Position numbers and translations under genes: made by a program. Positions 58,001 through 64,000 of a DNA stretch of 64,000 bases are shown here, one piece after another. The notes below the pieces were generated by a model that saw only the letters and a program-made list of their open reading frames with translations, was not told where the DNA came from and made no database searches. Each line of letters begins with the position of its first letter. Within the stretch, counting starts at the first letter, position 1. Location of the stretch: contig JALQBC010000011.1 of the NCBI GenBank assembly GCA_023375675.1, forward strand, positions 868,001 through 932,000. The letters are read 5' to 3'. Source of the DNA: Cytospora piceicola. Lineage: Eukaryota; Ascomycota; Sordariomycetes; Diaporthales; Cytosporaceae.

Positions 58001-58531
58001 TAATCGATCGTGAGACATGCAAAGTCTAATCTGGATGGACTCAGATCGGGAATGGAATGGAATGGATGTGGAATGAAAAAGCAGATGCCAATGGTGTCTT
58101 GTTAGTGTCTCGGAAATCTCTCTTGCAGAATATCCGAAACGGCTGCTGAGGAATTCTTCCCTCTTCGAGACGTTCCTACTGGTGAGACATAAAAGAACAA
58201 CGTCCATCTTCATGATTGACAGCCGACCAATGTCGACAACTAGTAAGTCCTCATGCTTTTCTGGCGGCATTCTGCTGGCTAAACATGCCAGGTCATCATC
58301 ATCTACCGTGTTGTACTGTCAAGTCAGGTAGCGACTCCGGATCTCGGGCTGCCTCCGCAGGTGCATTGTAGCATTGAGGCCGGGAGGAGGGGGATCAGCA
58401 CATCATTGATCCCTTTCCACGCGTGTGATAGACAAGGTTATTCCATACGTAACTCACACATACACACAGTACACACCGTACGGAGTCGAGAGACTTCTTT
58501 TCAATGGGGGAAACCGAGTGAAGCGCCGGCA
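55015..58531. other. Gene-poor stretch between tRNA-Leu and the transposon
   Basis: 3.5 kb of normal GC content without a recognisable gene apart from one possible small open frame (55620-55922). It holds a T-arm-like hairpin on the minus strand (about 55528-55548), a TTTTTGGC tandem run near 57893-57921, GACACTTTGACA repeats near 57768-57795 and ATGGAATGGA repeats near 58049-58066. Confidence 0.5.
55620..55922 (+). CDS. Possible small hypothetical protein
   Basis: A 100-codon ATG-to-stop frame with balanced composition and a globular look: SWIVEILVPPTYGTKTAGN, FNYALRPVEAGDELIIVLGS, WPWYEVEEP. No family is recognised, no intron or neighbour supports it, and the opposite strand is also open over the same span. 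It may be a short gene, an exon of a larger gene, or chance. Confidence 0.25.
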   Translation: MYGDSPEGMVQEGDGPRPRVSWIVEILVPPTYGTKTAGNVICQDGRWTASSKRRSVEGFNYALRPVEAGDELIIVLGSERGQAVWPWYEVEEPTPVGTPE

Positions 58532-58533
58532 TA

Positions 58534-58578
58534 CCGCATAGTCTGGCGAAACTCAGGAATCGCCCCCCCGCTTTTATC
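58534..58578 (+). repeat. Left terminal inverted repeat of the transposon
   Basis: 45 bp beginning CCGCATAGTCTGGCGAAACT and ending CCGCTTTTATC, the exact reverse complement of 62430-62474. It keeps CpA and TpG dinucleotides that the interior has lost. Confidence 0.95.
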
Positions 58579-60029
58579 GGTCTCGTACGGACGCTGTAAT
58601 CTCGCTTTCGAGGTTACGTATAGGTAAAAATAGGGTAAAAGTGACTTTTGCTATAAGGGTCTTCTGTTGGCTAGTAACTAGTTTACGTAGCTATCTCGCC
58701 TTAGTATTACTATTTAATCGTTTTATACCCTGTAGTTAACGGTATATAATTATAAAAATATATATAAATAAGCTAGATTTAAGCGAGATTAAGATTATCT
58801 ATAAGTATTTTCGATAATCCCGATTTATTATAGCTATTCTGACTAAGCCTTTTTATAAACGTTAATAGCGATTTTAAAGACGACGAGTACTTTACCTTTA
58901 AACCTTTATAGCTATATTAACTATAGATAGCGATGCCTTTATCGTTAGATTAAGAAATAACTAGCCTTTAAGGTAACTAAATAGTTATATCGCTTAAGGC
59001 TAAAGGGGGTAGGTATTATAGCTAGATTAAGTAGAAGGACAGGGCTACCGTAGAGCGCTTTATATATACCTAAATTAATAACGAGTTTAAGCAGATTGTT
59101 ATATTCTGTACTCTTTTTAAGATAGGCCGACGGTATTTTAAATAGTGCGATAACTAAGGGCGGAAGCGATAATAGCGATTTAGGTAAGCGAGATATACTG
59201 TTTTACTTTCGAGTAAGGTTTTTAGCTGTAAGTTAGGCTATACGAACTTACTATAGTATAAGATATTATTATCTGTTGCTTCGGAAGGTCTATCTGTAGC
59301 TTTTAAGGGTTTTTAAGTTAGATGTATAAGAATTAAGCCGGTCGGAATAAAATAATACATTTCTAATACTGAAAATCTAGCTTAAGTAAAGGCCGGTTAT
59401 TAAATTATCTTTACGCGCTTAGTGTTAGCGTTCCGGGTGTTTAAATACTTTCTTCTTATAAATACTACTTAGGTTATATATAAAATATAGAACTTAATAT
59501 TAGCGTTACGTATACCTGCTGTTATACTTACTACTATACCTGCTGCTATTGTTAATAGAAATACGTAGGTATCGGAGTTTATATAAGTATAGTATTAAAA
59601 ACTAGGGAACCCGGTATAAATAGTATTAACTCGATAAGGGTAGGTAACTGCTACTATAGCTGTAGTAATAATAGCGTGTCTAAATCGAAGCTATTACTAT
59701 TAATTTTAGCCCGGAAGAACTCTTCCTCTACGGCTATTAAAGTATTTAGCTATTCTAATTAGGCGGTAATCGGCTCTAACTCTGTCTCGAAGGCGTATAT
59801 AGCTTTAAGGTTAGCTAGATCGCTGTCTGTAAGGGTAATAGCCTTAAGGGCTACGGCCTTAAAGATCCCGGCCTAAATATTAAACTCGAGGGTATCGTTG
59901 CTTTATATAATAACTGTAGTAGGGCTATTCGAAGCCTGATTTATATTGTTGCTTTTATCGTTTTATATAGGCTTTAAAACGGCTAGATCTAATGCTTTTT
60001 TCTCGTTGTCGCCTTTATCGCTTTCTATA

Positions 60030-60191
60030 GCCGTAACAGCTACTTCGGCCGTAACAGCTACCTCGGCTGTAATAGCTACCTCGGCCGTAATAGCTACCTC
60101 GGCCGTGACAGCTACCTCGGCCGTAACAACTACCTCGGCCGTAATAGCTACCTCGGCCGTAATAGCTACCTCGGCCGTAACAGCTACCTCG
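60030..60191. repeat. Minisatellite inside the transposon, 9 units of 18 bp
   Basis: Exactly nine tandem copies of GCCGTAACAGCTACCTCG with C/T changes at a few positions (GTAACA versus GTAATA). It opens an 84-codon frame of repeated VTATSA type that is only the translation of the repeat. A second short array (CCTAATCCCGGG-like, about 13 bp) follows at 60197-60249. Confidence 0.92.
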
Positions 60192-60349
60192 GCTGCCTAA
60201 TCCCTAGCCTAATCCCGGGCCTAATCCCGGGCTTAATCCCGAGCTTAATCTATAGCTTTTTTTATATCGTCGGCTTCGAGGCGTTATATTAGGCTAGCTT
60301 TATTCCGGCTAGACTTTAATAGGCCTTAGGATTTAAGTATCTCCTGTAG

Positions 60350-61500
60350 CTATACCTTACTAGCCCTATAGTATTTTTACGTACGGAAGTAAAGTATCCC
60401 GATACCTTTTACTACTGTTAAGAACTCTTTTATATTATTTAAGCCGGCCGGAACCTCTATAAGGTTTTAGCTTTAGATATTATCCTGATTTACTATCTTT
60501 TACCCTTTAAATAAGATACTGTTTTTAAGGATATCCTTAATCGAAATCCGATCGGTCTAAGACTTATTTAGCTGTATAGAAATACTATAGTTCTTAAAGG
60601 CCTTTTAGACTATTTCTTGCTTCTTATTTTCGAGCCGTTTATAGGCCTAAGCGACGATATAGGTAACTATAATACGGCGCTTAAAAACGTCTTATTTCTC
60701 TATAAGCCTATAAAGGTCCTCGTAGGTATTAATATAGTCGTTTGTATAATCTCGTAGCTACTATTTAAATAGCCCGTTAACGGCTATATTAAAAGGCTAA
60801 AAGAGAGATATTATATTAAGCGGTATTATAGTTAAAGTAATATATAATTTTTTTAAAAGGTTTATAATACCGGGAGTTTTATAGAAAGCTATTATATCTA
60901 TTATAAGCAGGGTATCCTTATTATTTATATAAGGAAAGAGCTTATTTTCGATAAACTCTTTAAACAGACTTTTATTATTATAAGCTATATCGTTAAATTG
61001 TATAATAACGTTAAGGTAGTATAGATGCTTTTCCTTTTTATATATATTGCCTTTTCTATAGAAGATAACTGTAGGTAGGAAATTATACTTTTATTAGTAT
61101 AGGCTACGCTGTAAAATAAAGGTACTACTTACTAGTTAATACTATCTGTATAGATCTTTAAAATAAGTGTAGCTTACCGTTTATTCTATTTAGATTAATC
61201 TGATTTGCTTATAATAGTTTTAGCGCTTAAGTATTCGAAGGTATAGCTATTTAAGTACTTAAAGGGCAAGGGGGTTTCGTCGATATTAATAATAAACCGC
61301 TTTCGGAAACGTTATAGTCGTATAGTAAGAAAGATAGGAGATGAGTATAAACTAGTATCGATCGGTTTAGTATTAGTTTCGTAAGGCTATAAAACGCGCC
61401 GGATAAATTATAGAAAGGAGTTTATAATAGTAATATACTTATTAGGTAGTTTAGTAGCTATTTTAGTAAAACGACGCCGTATAATTATATACCTTTAAAA
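60350..61500 (-). pseudogene. DDE_1 (pogo/Tigger-type) transposase, RIP-degraded
   Basis: Reading the minus strand, one frame gives FIINIDETPLPF (61276-61284 encodes IDE, the first catalytic Asp), then NKR*ATLIL with stops where Gln/Trp codons would be, LLIIDIIAFYKTP (second Asp region), ITLTIIP, and SLF*PFNIAVNGLFK, the LLQPLD-type third motif. Conversions are C-to-T or G-to-A changes making TAA/TAG stops. Boundaries are approximate; N-terminal DNA-binding sequence probably lies toward 62000 but is not readable with confidence. Confidence 0.75.
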
Positions 61501-62429
61501 GAAACCTTATAGCTATCTAACCGAATAGTAAAAGGTAGCTTACAGCGCGTAAGGATAGATCTAGCCTTATAGTAGCTTTATCTTCCGTCGAAACTAGCTA
61601 CCTATAACTATACGGCCGGCTTTACGATACTATAAGAAAGTAGTATATAGAGTATTCTCGAGATTTAGCTATTTGTATGTATATACGTGTAGCGTACGGT
61701 CGACGATACGATCTTTAACCTTCTATTAAGCTATAAAGGTTTTAAGGCTAATTTTCTAAAATATACCGGCTTTTTAGTAGGTTAACGGCTATAAAATCTA
61801 TATAACGCCTTTATAATTTCGGACCGTTTCGTACTTGTAGCCCGGTAGCTAGTCGGAACGTAGTTTTTACTGTTGTTTTATAGGAAGAGAGGTTATAATA
61901 GTTTCGTGTAAAACGCGATAGTATATAAAAAACAGGAGTACTTGTAACTTCCTTTCTCTGTTATAAATTTATATAGGCCGTATTAAAAGGGTTTTGCGAA
62001 AGCGCGGCGTACGTTATATAAGGGCTTTAATAGGCTGCTTTAGCTTTAGCTTTTTAATATAGGCACTTTTAAGTTTAATTCCTAGTATATTAGTATCTTT
62101 CCTTATAGTTTAGGTAGGTTATATACTCGACGGCTAGGAATTAAGATTAATCTTTTATAAGGGTGCTATACTAATACGGCCGGTAGTAATAATAGCTATA
62201 GGATAGTTAACTACTAAAACGCGGTATCGTAATAGGTCTATACCTGCGAGATTAGGTGACTAAGTATATTAATCGACCGCTGGAAGGTATAAAGCCGTCT
62301 GGTAGGGGCCTTAGGTATCGTAGGGCTTCGAGGGTATCGTAAGGGTGGTGTAGAGTGACGATAGCTTCGAAATAGCCTATTAAAAAGGTGCGATCTACAG
62401 TGATTTATAAGGGCCGGCCGCGGTAGGCA

Positions 62430-62474
62430 GATAAAAGCGGGGGGGCGATTCCTGAGTTTCGCCAGACTATGCGG
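62430..62474 (-). repeat. Right terminal inverted repeat of the transposon
   Basis: 45 bp, exact reverse complement of the left repeat, followed by TA. Homology stops immediately inside both repeats. Confidence 0.95.
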
Positions 62475-62476
62475 TA

Positions 62477-64000
62477 GAAGGGGTTAAGAAAAAAGCAAGT
62501 GGTGGACGAGCGGGTGAAAAGCCCGCGATCGACGTCAATTTCCCCCTAAAACGGCAAATGAACCAAGGCCAAGTTCAAGTTCAAGCCCAAGAAAGAAGAA
62601 GATCCTTCAACACACCTCTGGAGGAAAGAAAAGAACAAGAGAAAAAGGCCCCCCCCCCTGCATCCATCACCCTTCATCTGCGTGTACTATTTTTGTATGT
62701 GTATAAAAGTGTTTGTGATAGAGAAAGCTACGGAGTAGTAAATTCGTGTCTCAAGTGTCAGTTGTGAGACCCTTGCATGGGCGTGTCATGAAATGTTTCC
62801 ACAACGGCCTGAGTACAGCTGGTACCCTAATAGCCTGAGTGGCCTGAGTGGCTGAGTGGGCGAGTGGCCTGGGTTTTTTTTTCTTCGGCGAGCGGGCGAG
62901 TGGGCGAGTGGATTGTTGATGACGAACAATGAGAAGATTTGTCAAATCAAACCATCGTATTGGTATACGTACAACCGTCGTGTACAAATACCATAGTTAA
63001 AAAAATCGCAAAAAAAAGGTTTTGAGAAAGGATAACGACATACCTGCCCGACCGGGTAAGCCTAGTTCCATCTCCCTCGGGCTATTCCCGTTCAGGGCCG
63101 TGCCTTTCTCCGCAGAATCCGCCTCGACATTCAAACATCTGAACTTGTTGTACCAGCCGTACCAGCCCGTCACACATGCAGCCTGGCAGCGTACCCAGTA
63201 CTGGACGAACTCCACAACCCGCGACTTCCCTGCGAGGTCTTCGTTGCCCCCACCTTTTCCAACTCGTGCCGCTCCACTCCCACTCTCCACCTCTACCTGC
63301 AAGCAGGGAAGGCACGCTGCACTGTGGCTGCTGGCGCTGGCGCTGGCGTTGGCGCTGGACAACTCCTCGGATCGCCCTGGGAGGGCCCTTGTGGCCCAGG
63401 TGGTAGTCACAGTAAAGTCCTACATACCCCCAATATACCCCCTGGAATTCCCCCCCCAGCTCCTACTGGTCATTAGGTACCGGTCTTACTTGACTTGGGG
63501 CCTTGTCAGTTGTTACCCATCCCCATTCATTGCGTCTGCTGTGTCTCGAGTCCATTTATCTAGACAAATTGAGTTTACGGATCAGTTTACCTGCCCGGAA
63601 CTGGCAGACCTCCCTCCAACAAAAAAAGCCTTCCCTCACGGCAATACATTCCAACCGCAGTCCTACAACACCTCTGACAACCCCCGCCGGCCCCCTCCCA
63701 AATCCTCACCGGTCCCTCCAACGGTGTAGAGTCTCGTTTTCAGAAGGAAAGCATCCTATGATTCAGATATAGGCGATTCGCTCAACCTCGACCGATTCAA
63801 AGCGCAGTTTCTCGAGAATTGCTTCCCCGCCTGGCGCATCCATTACGTAGCGCTGAAGCCATCCCAACATCGACGACAACGACGACCAGCGACTACGACG
63901 ACGCCGAAACTCGACCCAACTTGCATTCAGCCCTTGTATCCTAGCCCAAACAACCTAGGGACTCAAGGCGCATAGTGCATATATTATACCGGAAAATACT
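62477..64000. other. Terminal non-coding stretch
   Basis: No convincing gene. It contains a GAGTGG-rich repeat (62829-62912), a CTGGCG repeat (about 63328-63358) and several T/A and C runs. The open frame at 63022-63729 starts without an ATG and looks like GC-rich leader sequence; the final kilobase may be promoter/5' UTR of a gene beyond the window. Confidence 0.45.
62829..62912. repeat. Short imperfect repeat, GCCTGAGTGG / GCGAGTGG
   Basis: Repeated words AGCCTGAGTGG, CCTGAGTGG, CTGAGTGG, GCGAGTGG, GCGAGCGG, GCGAGTGG, GCGAGTGG interrupted by a T9 run and CTTCTTCGGC-like sequence. Confidence 0.6.

Larger units (their letters stand above)
58534..62474 (-). mobile_element. RIP-inactivated pogo/Tigger-like DDE DNA transposon
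   Basis: 3,941 bp bounded by perfect 45 bp terminal inverted repeats and by TA on both sides (58532-58533 and 62475-62476), the Tc1/mariner-pogo target duplication. The interior is AT-rich with very few CpA or TpG, typical of RIP. On the minus strand a broken DDE_1 transposase is readable. The orientation given is that of the transposase. Fungal members of this superfamily are usually shorter (about 2 kb), so part of the length, including a minisatellite, is unexplained. Confidence 0.88.

Noticed and set aside
59946..60200. 84-codon frame in the transposon
   Set aside because: It is the translation of the 18 bp minisatellite and not a gene.
63022..63729. 235-codon open frame near the right end
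   Set aside because: It has no ATG at its start, its composition is Pro/Ser/Leu-rich and it resembles no family; more likely leader or promoter sequence.
1..64000. A biosynthetic or defence gene cluster
   Set aside because: No backbone enzyme, NLR, HET or effector gene is recognisable; the genes are conserved, functionally unrelated housekeeping loci.

Overview
The window is nuclear DNA of a filamentous ascomycete (Pezizomycotina), most likely a Sordariomycete. Evidence: multi-exon genes with short (about 50-140 bp) GT-AG introns, a dispersed 5S rRNA gene of the Neurospora type, fungal-only families (Slm1, Ldb17, metacaspase with a PQ/Y-rich prodomain) and AT-rich DNA nearly free of CpA/TpG, the mark of repeat-induced point mutation (RIP). 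All exon structures were built by eye from splice sites and family conservation, and each closes in frame.

Layout. 1-10 kb: metacaspase (+), pericentrin-like spindle pole body protein (-) and GAR1 (+), the last two divergent over an 801 bp gap. 10.8 kb: 5S rRNA. 11.6-22.2 kb, all minus: a type II membrane protein with a probable fucose-lectin-like ectodomain, Slm1, Ldb17, and the NatC catalytic subunit Naa30. 23.4-28.8 kb: Lro1 (+), a DUF1917/BLES03 protein (-) and Dph7 (+). 30.8-32.9 kb: a secreted GH28 exo-polygalacturonase-like enzyme (+) tail to tail with Bud20 (-). 35.1-45 kb, all plus: mitochondrial aconitase (with one GC-AG intron), rhomboid Rbd2, Gaa1 and a HAD/'Swiss Army knife' RNA-repair-like protein with an RGG tail. 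45.9-51.6 kb, minus: cytosolic threonyl-tRNA synthetase and ER alpha-glucosidase I. 52.3-54.2 kb: an FBXO21-like F-box protein (+). 54.9 kb: a tRNA-Leu(UAA) gene. 55-58.5 kb: gene-poor DNA. 58.5-62.5 kb: a 3.9 kb RIP-inactivated pogo/Tigger-like DDE transposon with 45 bp perfect inverted repeats and TA target duplication. The rest is non-coding as far as I can see.

Most genes are unrelated housekeeping loci, not a cluster. Shared themes are the secretory/ER route (Gaa1, glucosidase I, Lro1, Rbd2), the translation apparatus (ThrRS, Dph7, Gar1, Bud20, 5S, tRNA-Leu) and cortex/cytoskeleton (Slm1, Ldb17, spindle pole protein).

The most unusual object is the tRNA-Leu(UAA) gene. A textbook 84-nt type II tRNA is interrupted by 54 bp between the D stem and the anticodon stem, not at the 37/38 position where eukaryotic nuclear tRNA introns lie. 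Removing exactly 54 nt restores a perfect tRNA; both Pol III internal boxes and the T-run terminator are intact. It is either an ectopic tRNA intron or a freshly interrupted tRNA gene.
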